From: Unio delphinus
Taxonomy: Eukaryota; Mollusca; Bivalvia; Unionida; Unionidae
NCBI GenBank assembly: GCA_029339505.1
Contig: JAQISU010000171.1
Coordinates: 1,647,501 to 1,711,500, forward strand
Reading direction: 5' to 3'
DNA length: 64,000 nt
The notes under the pieces are model-generated. The model was not told the DNA's origin. It saw only the letters and a program-made list of their open reading frames with translations, and did not search any database. Shown here in pieces: positions 11,040-19,928 of the stretch. Position 1 is the first letter of the stretch; each line of letters opens with the position of its first letter. The translations under genes and the position numbers were made by a program.

Positions 11040-12518
11040 CTTTGATGCACCAACGATGGGTAGCCAGACTGACTGACTGACATTATTTGTTTAAAGTGAT
11101 TCGTCCCGAAGGCTCTTGTCACTGTTTTATCCGTCAATGGACGGTTATTTACTTTATCCTGAGGGTGGGAATGGAGCCGCCACCCTGCAGGCATTTATGT
11201 GTTCATGGAACACTATTTACTTGGGCCGTCACATCGGAGTAACTATTGAGCTACTGCTGTGTGATTGTAGGGCCACATGCTATATGAGTGGGAATAGTTC
11301 CAGCACACACTCATATTAATTCATTCTGTTTCTGTTTGGTCGTTCAGGACGTGTTAAGCACGTGTAGTTGCTGCGGGTGTTTAGTGGGCGAGGCGAAGTG
11401 CCTGGCAGGGGCTGCTTCTTTGAACGTATCCTATCCCTATTTATATACTCTGTGCTGTTCCTTGAGTGTACAACGTTTGTGTAACAGTGTTTTGTAATGT
11501 TATGTGCTCAGTGTGTATTTAGATGTTGTTGTTTTCCTAATATTTTTTCTTTGCAACTTTGTGTTGCTGTGTCTGATGATCTGGACTTTGATCACCTTAT
11601 ATACACTATTTGGGGGTCTAATTAAGTCATATCTCTTGAGTTGTTTGGTGAACTTTGCAGCTTTGTGCTGCTGGGCCTGATAGTCTTGGACTTTTGACTA
11701 CCTTATATGTTCTAATTTTGTTGGGCCTGTATTAATTTCTTCCTTTTTCTATTTGGTGTGCGGCCTTGTGTCGCTGGACCTGATAGTCTTTGGACTTTTA
11801 GACTACCTTATATGTTCTAATTTGGGGTCTCTATCATATTTCTCTATCTAGTTATAGTGCTCCGGTCTCGGTGCACCTGTTGGTTCTAGTTAAGCTTTTT
11901 GAGTGATTGATACGTATGTTTTTTAACACTGTACACTTGGTTGTACTCCTAATGAGAAAGTGTCTAGAATAGAAAGAAGGGAGAGTAGAGTGTTGACCTA
12001 CATCCTTACTGCCTATGGTGTTTTTTTATTTTGCGTCATCTTGTTATTTCTTGAGATGTTATTTATTGGGTATTTTAATTATGTTTTTTATGACCTGTTA
12101 GTGTTGTAGCTCTTTATTCCCCTTTTAGTTTTATTGTGACCCTATTTCCATATTTGTTTTGGCCCCTTGATTTAGTTCAGGTGTGTGGTTCGGTTACTAG
12201 GTAGTAGCAATGGGTCACTGCGAGAAATGTCCCGGGCCGTTAAGCGACACGTCAAGGATTGTCCATTTCCACACCCAGTCACCTCCCCACGGCCGGTCCG
12301 TGAGGCGCGGCGGCCAGGCAATAACAAGGGACCTCTGCCGGAAGTATCCGGGGCCGTTAAGCGACACGTCAAAGGTATCCCTTGTTAGACCCAGTTTCCA
12401 CACCCCGGTCCTGACCGTTTCTTGTTTCCCTGTCCTAAAGGGGCTTTTTAATGTATTATATGTAAGCATTATGGTCCTGTTTTTGTTGTTTGCTGGGGTT
12501 AGAATTTGATTGGATAAT
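11040..12518. other. Non-coding stretch left of the LINE frame
   Basis: No gene is supported here. Three degenerate copies of a unit of about 110-140 bp (GCCTGATAGTCTTGGACTTT and ACCTTATATGTTCTAATT) lie at about 11,545-11,850. A direct repeat of about 25 bp, centred on CCGTTAAGCGACACGTCAA, occurs at 12,237 and 12,354. The stretch directly follows the stop of the LINE frame on the minus strand, so at least part is probably LINE 3' untranslated region. I could not fix the 3' end of the LINE. Confidence 0.45.
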
Positions 12519-14273
12519 TTATATATTTCCTATTTTTCCTATGTTTTGTAGAAATTCCAACATATTCTTGTGTGTCATTAAAATGTTGGGATTGGTATTT
12601 TGTATAATTTCTGGGTATGTATATGGGGCTTTTATATTCTGTTGCTGTGATCTAAATTTGTCCCTTTCTTTTTTGGTTTTACTACAATTGTTGAAGATAT
12701 GATGTAGATCTTCCGGGGTATTGCAATTGTAGCAGTTTATATTATGAGGAAAGGGTCCTATATATTTTCCCATGCTGTTGGCCAGCTCGGTTTTTCCTAA
12801 CGTTATCCTATTGATGATTGTCTGTTCTTTAGGTGAGCCCTTGGGCGGTTTTTTGTGCCTGTTGACTTCCTTAACAGTAGTGTACAACACTCTCCCTTTT
12901 GTACTATTGTCCCAATCATGTTGCCATTTTATATCTATTTGAGTGTTTATTATACTGTAGAGTTCGATTGTGCTATAGTGCAGTGGCTCGAAATTCGGTT
13001 CGTATAGTTTTTCCTTAGCCAGTTTGTCGGCCATTTCGTTACCCTTAATTTCGATGTGTGATGGTATCCACATGAACTCTACAATAGTATTTCCGGTATT
13101 TAGTTGTTTTAATTTGGCGTTTATTTGATTGAGAAAATCTTCCCTGCATTTGGTGGTATTTGTTTGAATTGAAGATAGGACGCTAAGCGAGTCACTAATA
13201 ATTACTGTCTTATTAGGTTTGAATTCTTCAATCCATTGTAATGATTTGAGGATGGACCAGAATTCAGCTGTGTAAATAGAGCAGTAGTCTGGGAGACGTC
13301 TGCCTATTTGTATGTTAAGCTCTGGTATGACCATTGCAGCAGCTGTTCTGTATGGATTAGTAATTTTAGATCCATCCGTATATATTTTGGTATATTGTTG
13401 GTATTGAGTATTTATAATGTTTAAGGCTTCTATTTTGAGGGTTTGTTCTTGATTTTGTTTACTGCCTTTTTTTGTGAGAGAGGTGTTGACTTTAGATTGT
13501 ACGTTGTTCCAAGGTTCGTGTTCGTACACTACGTTATTTTCTAGAGGTATTAGTTCTACTGGTATTATTGTTTTTAATAGGTGATATTGTTTTCCCATGG
13601 GTAGTTTTTGTTTCAAGCTTTTCCTGATTGGGATGTTGGTTTTATTTATGGCCAGGAGGGTGGGGTGTGTTGCGGGGTGGGTGGACAGCCGTGCTGCATA
13701 TTTTAGAAGGAGCTCTTGCCGTCTCAAGTGTAGGGGTAACTCTCCCGTTAAGACATGCAGCTCGGCTGTCGATGTTGTTTTTAGAGCTCCGGTACACTTT
13801 AATAGTGCCGCTCTTTGTATTTGATCTAATTTTTTAAGTTGTGTTAAGGATGCCGATGAGTAAACTTGGCATCCATAATCTAGTTTAGATCTTACCAGAG
13901 CTCTATATAATTTTAGAGATGTTTCTTGGTCAGCACCCCAATGTGTGCCTTTAAGGCTTTTTATTAAATTTAGGTCCCGGCTACATCTATTGACTAAGTC
14001 CTCTATGTGGTACGCCCATGTGAGATGTTGGTCATAGTACATACCCAGAAATTTTGCTACTTTAACAAATTTTATTTCCTGATCCTGAATTGTTAATTTA
14101 GGGTATTTTATGTTTCGTCTATATGGGGTGAACAGTACGGCTACCGTTTTTTGGTGCGATAGTTTGAATCCCCATTGATTAGCCCAGTTTCCAATATTAT
14201 TAAGGCTGGTTTGAAGTTCAGAAGGAGTAGTCACTGTGGTTGCTGAAGCTGTATTGAAGGGCGTGATGGTCAC
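12519..14273 (-). CDS. 5'-truncated LINE ORF2: RT end, RNase H, zinc knuckle
   Basis: A 584-codon open frame holding the C-terminal half of a non-LTR retrotransposon polyprotein. It starts directly after the position of the catalytic YADD box (VTITPFN...), continues through the RT thumb (WANQWGFKLSHQKT) and contains an RNase H domain: TDGSK, AEFWSI, SDSLSVL and the IPSHIEIKGNEMADKLA block carrying its catalytic acids. It ends in the CCHC-like cluster CYNCNTPEDLHHIFNNC. An RNase H after RT indicates the I/R1/Ingi-type LINEs. The fragment abuts the integrase stop codon of the Polinton. No stop interrupts it, so the insertion is young. The frame has no proper ATG and is not a working gene. Confidence 0.88.
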   Translation of the reverse strand: MTITPFNTASATTVTTPSELQTSLNNIGNWANQWGFKLSHQKTVAVLFTPYRRNIKYPKLTIQDQEIKFVKVAKFLGMYYDQHLTWAYHIEDLVNRCSRDLNLIKSLKGTHWGADQETSLKLYRALVRSKLDYGCQVYSSASLTQLKKLDQIQRAALLKCTGALKTTSTAELHVLTGELPLHLRRQELLLKYAARLSTHPATHPTLLAINKTNIPIRKSLKQKLPMGKQYHLLKTIIPVELIPLENNVVYEHEPWNNVQSKVNTSLTKKGSKQNQEQTLKIEALNIINTQYQQYTKIYTDGSKITNPYRTAAAMVIPELNIQIGRRLPDYCSIYTAEFWSILKSLQWIEEFKPNKTVIISDSLSVLSSIQTNTTKCREDFLNQINAKLKQLNTGNTIVEFMWIPSHIEIKGNEMADKLAKEKLYEPNFEPLHYSTIELYSIINTQIDIKWQHDWDNSTKGRVLYTTVKEVNRHKKPPKGSPKEQTIINRITLGKTELANSMGKYIGPFPHNINCYNCNTPEDLHHIFNNCSKTKKERDKFRSQQQNIKAPYTYPEIIQNTNPNILMTHKNMLEFLQNIGKIGNI

Positions 14274-15381
14274 TTCTTTTTATAGTCGATGACTTGGGCA
14301 GCGTCAATCCAAGAATCAAAAGTAGGAGGATATCCTTTCCAACGTACTTTGACTTCTTTGACACGTCGTTTTCCTACTTTACGAGTTCTTCGTTCGAGAA
14401 TGCTTTCAATGTCGTACACGTCGTCTTCTTTTTTGGTGACACGTTGTAACTCAGGCAAGTAAAACGTTCCTTTTAATACTTATCCGTTCATGTCTTCCAA
14501 TTTATAGACGGCAGGATGACGGCCACGCACTCGTTCAGTAACACGAAACAATTCGGTGGTCCAATTGGGTAAGTAACCTTTGTCGAAAGTGCGTTTGGTT
14601 TTACCAATGCGTACCCAATCTCCCGGGGTTAACACTTCTCTACCTTTGTTGGGGACAGCCCTCGTTCGGGACGTACCAAACAGACGCTCAAAAACAGTTA
14701 CTTCGTTGTCAGGTGTCACCTCTTGTGGGAACGTCCAATGCTTCTATGGTAAGATTGATTGTAGGCTTGGACTAAGTGCGGTAAGACGTCAATGTACTTG
14801 AGAGTGTGTTGATGCGTAAAATATTTCCACATGCGTTCTTTCAAGGTACGTTGAAAACGTTCCACGATACTGGCTTTGGTTTCAGGATTTTCGGTGGTGA
14901 AAAAATGAATGTCACGTTTTTTTAATTCTCGTTGGAAAGCTTGGTTCAGAAATTCGGTACCTTTGTCGGTTTGCCATCGAAGAGGGTGACGACCACTTTG
15001 TTTCAACACCAGTTGCAAAGCTCGTACTAACTCTCCGCTCGATTTGGATGTCAATGGTACGACCCAGGCAAATTTAGAAAAGACATCGATGACACAAAAC
15101 AAATATTTGTAGCCACGATTGTAGGTGGCTAAATGAGAGACATCAGCTAAATCGGCTTGCCATTGATGATCGATGCCTTCCACTTGAGTGCGACTTCTGT
15201 GAAATTTTCGTCGAATGGGTTTGTGTAAAGTGTACGTCGCTTGTTCTTGTAACCATCGTTGTACTGCAGGTAAACGGAGCTTTTTCAGGCGAGTTTTGGC
15301 AGCACGATACAATTTCTGAATGCCTCCGTAACCTGCAGGGTGAGCTGGATCGTAGTAAATGCTGGCTAAGACCTTCTCCAT
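14270..15381 (-). pseudogene. Polinton DDE integrase with chromodomain, broken
   Basis: Polinton integrases insert the element and are of retroviral type. The core (15,381-14,716) has the three acidic catalytic residues in QADLADVSHL, QTDKGTEFLN and KASIVERFQRTLK. The C-terminal SH3-like part (VLTPGDWVRIGKTKRTFDKGY) is at 14,719-14,480. The chromodomain (YDIESILERR, VRWKGYPPTFDSW) is at 14,458-14,270. A one-base deletion near 14,722 shifts the frame, and an in-frame TAA near 14,478 separates the chromodomain. Its stop codon overlaps the left border of the LINE insertion. It is the downstream neighbour of the Pro-rich gene (8-bp gap). In this form it cannot make a full integrase. Confidence 0.92.
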
Positions 15382-15389
15382 GGTTTAGG

Positions 15390-16136
15390 TTAATAAGTGA
15401 CCCACTCTTCGAGGATATTGCTTTGGGTGGGACGAAATGGGGGCTGTTTGGAAACGGTTTTACGTGTCCGATGTGCCACAGGAGTTGACGTCGAGGGTAC
15501 TGGTGGTGGTGGTGGTGGTGGTGGTGGTGGTGGCGGAGGTAATGAGATAGCTTTGGTCTTCTTTTCTTTTCTCACCTCTGGTTTCCTTTCTTTCTTTTTC
15601 ACTTCTGTTGAAGCAGGAGTAGCCATCATCTTTTTAACCCAAGTTTTGAGTTCTTCTCGTTGGGGCGTGGGAGAAGGGGTCAATAAGGAAGCGGCAATCT
15701 TACTCGGAATGGGAGTGGCAGTGGGTGTTTGAAAGAGATCATGGGGTTCTTTTTCTTCCTTGGGTAATGGTGGGGTGACGTCTGTTTTGGCTACTGTAGA
15801 GGGTAAGGGCGACGGATTATTCACTAGTGCCTTCAAATCGGACAGTGTGGGTAGAGCTGTTTGTTCCACAGCTTTTCGATGAAAGAGTTGTAGTCGTTGC
15901 AGAAGTTGACCGTACTTTTGCGATTTTTCGGTTTCGGACAAATCGTGGCGATGCATCAAGGATTGCAATTCGTGTTGTAATTGGGACATCTCGTTCAAAT
16001 CAGGATTGGGTGGTAAATGGGGGGTACGTTGTTCTTGCCAACGATGGTATTCCATCCATCGTTTGTAAGGAACTAAAGTCAGTTTTCGTCCTTCCATGGG
16101 CTTCCAAAGGTTACGTCTGAGTTCGTGGTGTTCCAT
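15390..16136 (-). CDS. Polinton Pro-rich protein, up to 248 aa
   Basis: Unrecognised protein with a helical N-terminal half (LQHELQSLMHRHDLSETEK), a Thr/Pro-rich middle, a basic KKKERKPEVRKEKK segment and a run of 13 prolines encoded by a (GGT)n microsatellite at 15,498-15,537. A CATAAAAGG box lies only about 6 nt before the first ATG, so the real start may be the second ATG at 16,097 (MEGRKLTLVPYKRW). It lies between the integrase and the core-protein-like genes, where structural or accessory virion genes sit in Polintons, but there is no direct evidence of function. Confidence 0.62.
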   Translation of the reverse strand: MEHHELRRNLWKPMEGRKLTLVPYKRWMEYHRWQEQRTPHLPPNPDLNEMSQLQHELQSLMHRHDLSETEKSQKYGQLLQRLQLFHRKAVEQTALPTLSDLKALVNNPSPLPSTVAKTDVTPPLPKEEKEPHDLFQTPTATPIPSKIAASLLTPSPTPQREELKTWVKKMMATPASTEVKKKERKPEVRKEKKTKAISLPPPPPPPPPPPPPVPSTSTPVAHRTRKTVSKQPPFRPTQSNILEEWVTY

Positions 16137-16173
16137 GAGTCCCTTTTATGTTCTGGAAGGATCATACATATTG

Positions 16174-16638
16174 CTACCCATACCTTGGGGACATCCCTTG
16201 GGGCATCTCTTGGGGCATCCCTTGTGTCATCCCTTGTAAAAAACCTGGTAATATGCTGGATAGGATGCCGGATTTCGCTAATCCTCCCAACACAGGAAGA
16301 AGAAAGGGTAAAAATCCTCCGCGTTGCACCAACATTTTTTTCTTTTGACGGACGGGTATTTTCTTTTGGACCATTTGACGAAGAACGTGTCGATGCTTGG
16401 CTAAGCATTTTTTCTGGTGTGGAGACAAAGGTATCGTGCCTTTCAAGACATTCAAACAACATTCGCACACGGTATCGATGACATCTTTGAAAGCCGTTTT
16501 AATGATTTGTTTTCGCATGGGTGGAGAGGCTTTGGACAGGACAGACAACACGTCTCCGTGTTTGACTAAACGAGGAGGTAGTCCTTTCTTTTTCTTTCCT
16601 TTGCGGGATGAAGAAGAATGTTTTGTGCGAGGTGACAT
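16174..16638 (-). CDS. Basic core-protein-X-like protein, 154 aa
   Basis: Starts MSPRTKHSSSSRKGKKKKG. A frame extension upstream exists, but a GATAAAAG box at 16,690 makes this ATG the better start. Visible parts are a Lys/Arg-rich N-terminus, a helical region with CECCLNVLK, and a module LAKHRHVLRQMVQKKIPVRQ followed by KKKMLVQRGGF and then the hydrophobic LPFLLPVLGGLAKSGILSSILPGF. Basic residues followed by an RGGF and a hydrophobic glycine-rich tail is the layout of adenovirus/adintovirus core protein X-like proteins, thought to bind the packaged DNA. The C-terminus has Met/Pro/Gln-Gly repeats (GMPQEMPQGM). Assignment is by pattern only. A shortened paralogue lies directly upstream. Confidence 0.6.
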   Translation of the reverse strand: MSPRTKHSSSSRKGKKKKGLPPRLVKHGDVLSVLSKASPPMRKQIIKTAFKDVIDTVCECCLNVLKGTIPLSPHQKKCLAKHRHVLRQMVQKKIPVRQKKKMLVQRGGFLPFLLPVLGGLAKSGILSSILPGFLQGMTQGMPQEMPQGMSPRYG

Positions 16639-16699
16639 CTTTGCTTGTTCGTTCCACAATACCACTGACGTCCATGACTTGGAACACATACCCTTTTAT

Positions 16700-16921
16700 C
16701 TACTTTTTTCCCATCAGTTTCCCATATAAAAATGGGTGAGCTTTTTCTCTTACATGAAGAGGAACAAAAAATCCTCCACGTTGAACCAACACCTTTTTCT
16801 TTTGACGTACGGATATTTTCTTTTGGGCCTTTTGACGACGAACGTGTCGATGTTTGGCTAAACGTCCTTTCCTTTTCTTTCCTTTGTGAAGTGAAGAAGA
16901 ATGTTTTCTGCGAGGTGACAT
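16700..16921 (-). CDS. Shortened paralogue of the core-protein-X-like gene
   Basis: Starts MSPRRKHSSSLHKGKKRKG and goes straight to LAKHRHVRRQKAQKKISVRQ and KKVLVQRGGF. It lacks the middle helical part and the hydrophobic tail of the neighbouring gene, and ends in an unrelated HVREKAHPFLYGKLMGKK. Upstream sequences (GATAAAAG box, leader) match those of the neighbour, so this is a tandem duplication with an internal deletion. It has 73 codons and may be a decaying copy or a short basic protein in its own right. Confidence 0.52.
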   Translation of the reverse strand: MSPRRKHSSSLHKGKKRKGRLAKHRHVRRQKAQKKISVRQKKKVLVQRGGFFVPLHVREKAHPFLYGKLMGKK

Positions 16922-16997
16922 CTTTACTTGTTCGTTCCACAATATCACTAACGTCAATGACTTGGTACACACTCTCTTTTATCTACTTTTTTGGGAA

Positions 16998-17219
16998 CTA
17001 GCGCTTCGTCAAAAAGGTAACAATGTCTTTCACAAAATTGCCAAAGTTACCTCCTTTTTGGTGACTCTTCTTTTTCTTTAAAAGACTACGTCTTTGGAGG
17101 GAAGGACTTCGATGTTTGGTTTTTAAACCTTTGGTAGGATGACGAGATTGTCTTTTTCCTGTTCCTTTTTGGACAGCAGAACGACGAGGGTGGTGGTGTG
17201 TACGTTTTTGAGGAAGCAT
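16998..17219 (-). CDS. Small very basic Polinton protein, 73 aa
   Basis: Starts MLPQKRTHHHPRRSAVQKG. It is rich in Lys, Arg, His and Ser and ends GGNFGNFVKDIVTFLTKR, with a Gly-Gly-x-Phe turn before a hydrophobic end. Composition suggests a DNA-condensing protein. A TATAAAAA box on the minus strand (17,284-17,291) lies 65 nt before the ATG. No named family is recognised with confidence. Confidence 0.55.
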   Translation of the reverse strand: MLPQKRTHHHPRRSAVQKGTGKRQSRHPTKGLKTKHRSPSLQRRSLLKKKKSHQKGGNFGNFVKDIVTFLTKR

Positions 17220-17284
17220 TCTTGAGTGTTCAGCAGTGGTACAGAAAAAATACTGATTGACGCCGTGGTCCTCAAGTCATATTT

Positions 17285-18184
17285 TTATACTGGAATGCGT
17301 CGCCACTGATTATCTTTGCGTCGTATCAACTTCATGGCAGGTAACACACGTCGTGAAGGAGTTCGCAATGGACTCAATCGGGACAGTTCTTGTTTGGACA
17401 AATCTAGTAAACTATTTAACATGCCAGATCTTTCTTGGACTTTGACTTTAGGGGCAGGTACTTTGTGAGCAGCTGCTACTGCCGCTAATGTCGATGAGGG
17501 TGTCTCCGGTGGAGGAGACGTTTTGGGAGACGCAGATTTCCAATGTTTCATCAAATTAGGAAAAACGGGTGTCAAATTGGGTTTGGCTGGCATCATCCGC
17601 AACGGAGAAGTGGCAGCACTTGTGGCTACTGGCAACGTAGTCCCTGCCAAACGTCCTTGTAGATCTTCTCTTACAGGTCGTGGTTGACGAAGGTAAGGTT
17701 GTGTCCTGGCCGAAGTGCCTCTTTTGCGGGTGACCGCTTTTTTCTGTGGACTTTTCTTTTTCTGTGTTTTGGTCTTGGCACCCTTGTTCTTTTTCTTAGG
17801 GGATTGTTTGGCTTTTATTGTTTTCTTCTTGGGGTGAACTTTAGGAGTATTGGGATCCCATTTTAAAAGGGAACGAATGATGACACCTCCTAGAGAACCA
17901 CTACCTCCAGGTTTCAATATGATTTGCTTTTTGGTGTGAGTGTCAATGCGAGGATTGGCCAGTTGCGTCAAGGCTACTTTGTTTCTGTCAAAAAAGCGTT
18001 TGGTTTGATGTGGAATGTGAATGATGCCTTGCAGTATTTGACGTGCTGTCACCGTAAACCGTCGTAAGACTTCTTTGAGACTGGCTTCTAAGACGTGAGC
18101 ACGTATTTGTGGATTTTTTTCGCGACTGATGCCGTACAAGGCACGAATCAATTTGATGGGAAGATGAGACTGAAGGGACGTCAT
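17285..18184 (-). CDS. Polinton basic protein with GG module, 299 aa
   Basis: The frame extends to 18,220, but a TATA-like TCTATAGA at about 18,226-18,233 makes the ATG at 18,184 (MTSLQSHLPIKLIRALYG) more likely. Residues about 30-110 hold a helical region and a module FFDRNKVALTQLANPRIDTH followed by KKQIILKPGGSG, which matches the pattern of the core-X-like module nearby. A Lys-rich segment (PKKKNKGAKTKTQKKK), a Pro/Ser/Thr-rich linker and a conserved-looking end (SRRVLPAMKLIRRKDNQWRR) follow. Probably a virion core or scaffold protein; this is inference. Confidence 0.58.
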   Translation of the reverse strand: MTSLQSHLPIKLIRALYGISREKNPQIRAHVLEASLKEVLRRFTVTARQILQGIIHIPHQTKRFFDRNKVALTQLANPRIDTHTKKQIILKPGGSGSLGGVIIRSLLKWDPNTPKVHPKKKTIKAKQSPKKKNKGAKTKTQKKKSPQKKAVTRKRGTSARTQPYLRQPRPVREDLQGRLAGTTLPVATSAATSPLRMMPAKPNLTPVFPNLMKHWKSASPKTSPPPETPSSTLAAVAAAHKVPAPKVKVQERSGMLNSLLDLSKQELSRLSPLRTPSRRVLPAMKLIRRKDNQWRRIPV

Positions 18185-18254
18185 GTTGACGATGTATGAG
18201 ACCAGGTCAAAGTAACCCAAGGTTTCTATAGATTTTTTTTAGTGCTTCATAGTG

Positions 18255-18986
18255 TTATGTCGACGAGGAGGACGTGTACACGACAGGTCCTCCGTCTTGA
18301 CACCAGTCGTGAAACAAATCGGTACGAAATCGCAAATAATCAGGGGTAGTGGGTTTTAAATCCACGAGTAAATAGGCGTGTGGCGTTTGAGTGGCATCAT
18401 CGTACACATGAGTTAGCCAAGGTGTTCCTAACTGTTTGGCTAAAACTTGCACTTGTGATTTATCTCGAGGACTTTTAAACAAGACCACGTAATGAGCATT
18501 GAGACTAATGGTACGATGGGCTTTACTTTGTTGAAATAAATTTTGTGTAATGTAAATGACACTGGCATTACGATGATGGCCTTTACGCGTAAACCATAGT
18601 TTAATTTCTTCTTCGTCTTCTCCTAACATGTCGTCAAAAATAACCCAATGAGTTTGACTAGTGTCAGACACGATCCCCTCGTCTTCTTTAGGAATGCCTG
18701 CTACAAACACAATGGAATCACCTTGACTTTCTTGCAAGAGGCTGTATGCCGATTGCCACTCTTTGTAACACCACACGATGCGTTGAGGTGGACGATCGAT
18801 CAAATGATGTTTATGTTCGATCAAACGTTTGACAAATTCGGTTTTGCCTGAACCGCTCGGTCCAGCAATTAACATGTTAAAAGGATGACGAAGATACAAG
18901 GCTTTCCAACTAGCCTGATCTAAGTGTTCGTCAATGACTTTCAATGTGGAGGAGGAAGGAGTAGTAGAAAGAGTAGAGTGAGCCAT
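18255..18986 (-). CDS. Polinton genome-packaging type ATPase
   Basis: P-loop ATPase of the FtsK/HerA-like class that Polintons and related viruses use to pump DNA into capsids. Walker A is GPSGSGKTEF at about residues 39-48 and Walker B is WVIFDDML at about 112-119. IYITQNLFQQ follows and probably holds the sensor residue. The start MAHSTLSTT at 18,986 is preferred over an in-frame ATG at 19,028 because the TATAAAAA box at 19,038-19,045 lies only 10 nt from that one. The frame is intact at 243 aa, a normal size for this family. It is retained although no capsid gene is visible. Confidence 0.9.
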   Translation of the reverse strand: MAHSTLSTTPSSSTLKVIDEHLDQASWKALYLRHPFNMLIAGPSGSGKTEFVKRLIEHKHHLIDRPPQRIVWCYKEWQSAYSLLQESQGDSIVFVAGIPKEDEGIVSDTSQTHWVIFDDMLGEDEEEIKLWFTRKGHHRNASVIYITQNLFQQSKAHRTISLNAHYVVLFKSPRDKSQVQVLAKQLGTPWLTHVYDDATQTPHAYLLVDLKPTTPDYLRFRTDLFHDWCQDGGPVVYTSSSST

Positions 18987-19037
18987 AGTCGTGTAGTGGT
19001 ATGACAGTATTGACACAAAAACAGACAAGACAAGAGG

Positions 19038-19045
19038 TTTTTATA
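19038..19045 (-). promoter_or_regulatory. TATA box of the ATPase gene
   Basis: TATAAAAA on the minus strand, 52 nt before the preferred ATG. Confidence 0.5.
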
Positions 19046-19078
19046 CTTTTTTCAAGACACGTTTATTTCAATGCATGT

Positions 19079-19441
19079 TTAAATTTGAACAACACGAAAA
19101 CATAAAAGCCAAATGGATAAATACAGGGATAAAATACCTAGGCAAACGATCAAAGTGGCAAATAAACAAGTCCCTGTACAAAATGGTTTGGGTAACGAAG
19201 GTGTCCTAGAGGTAGTATGTAATGTTCTTATAGTCTCCTCTACAGGGGGTACAGTCACATAGGTGTCTTCTCGAAAGGGTCTTTGTGGGGGAATGTCCAT
19301 GTCAGTTCTGTCTTGAACAGATGGATTGTCTTGGGTGATAGATTTTTTTTCTTCTTCTTCTTCTGGTACTGTTACTAACACAGGATTAAAAGTGACTTTT
19401 TTCACACGACGATGAATTTTAGGAACACAACGCTTGGGCAT
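19079..19441 (-). CDS. Polinton single-pass membrane protein, 120 aa
   Basis: Starts MPKRCVPKIHRRVKK. The basic N-terminus is followed by an acidic EEEEEKK patch, a Pro/Thr-rich middle and one hydrophobic segment near the C-terminus (CLFATLIVCLGILSLYLSIW) that should span a membrane. A frame extension upstream overlaps the next gene and is probably a shadow; the preferred start overlaps that gene by 23 bp. A tail-anchored small membrane protein is the best description; no family is recognised. Confidence 0.55.
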   Translation of the reverse strand: MPKRCVPKIHRRVKKVTFNPVLVTVPEEEEEKKSITQDNPSVQDRTDMDIPPQRPFREDTYVTVPPVEETIRTLHTTSRTPSLPKPFCTGTCLFATLIVCLGILSLYLSIWLLCFRVVQI

Positions 19442-19667
19442 AATGGGATGCTTCGTTTGTCCAAGCCTCAAAATCCCAACTTTTCCAGTCACGTACATCT
19501 GCCCAATGAGGGTGTAAATCACAAGCTACACACACATCTTCGTACACTGCTTCCGTACGTAAAAGTTGACGAATCTTTTTTTCTTATAAAGGTCGAGACG
19601 TATCCAGATGAAAACGTAAGGCTTTGAACAGAATAAGTCTCTCGTGGACATTTAAAGGAGTCACCAT
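19419..19667 (-). pseudogene. Small Polinton gene with an internal stop
   Basis: From an ATG at 19,667 the frame reads MVTPLNVHERLILFKALRFH and on to codon 27, then TAA (19,584-19,586), and then resumes without shift through VACDLHPHWADVRDWKSWDF to a stop at 19,419. The ATG overlaps the stop of the preceding gene by 7 bp and the end overlaps the next gene, as in tightly packed viral gene sets. It is probably an 82-residue protein lost by one nonsense change. The part after the stop has no ATG. Product unknown. Confidence 0.5.
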
Positions 19668-19891
19668 ACTGTCTTATTTTTTGATAGGTAGTGTTCGTAA
19701 AGTGTCCACAAGGAATTGGCAGGTAAACGAAATCCCAGAAAGCAAGTCACTAAAACACACACGACACGTCGACCCCAATTCATAGGGTATAGTTCTTGTA
19801 ATAAGTGTTCGTAATCTTTCACCGTGTGAATCTTCTCATTGATATCCTTCCACGGAATCTGTTGGATCACCAATAATAAAGGTTGTGGCAT
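19661..19891 (-). CDS. Small Polinton protein, 76 aa
   Basis: Starts MPQPLLLVIQQIPWKDINEK and holds one weakly hydrophobic stretch (RVVCVLVTCFLGF) near residues 42-54. TATAAAAG lies only about 6 nt before the ATG, so either this box works at a short distance or translation begins at Met37. No family is recognised. Confidence 0.45.
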   Translation of the reverse strand: MPQPLLLVIQQIPWKDINEKIHTVKDYEHLLQELYPMNWGRRVVCVLVTCFLGFRLPANSLWTLYEHYLSKNKTVW

Positions 19892-19928
19892 GGTTGTTCT
19901 CTTTTATATTTCTTTAGGTCAAAGATCA

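Noticed and set aside
11037..14280. Target-site duplication of the LINE (CTTCTTT at both sides)
   Set aside because: Seven low-complexity bases in T/C-rich DNA; the 3' end of the LINE cannot be set from it.
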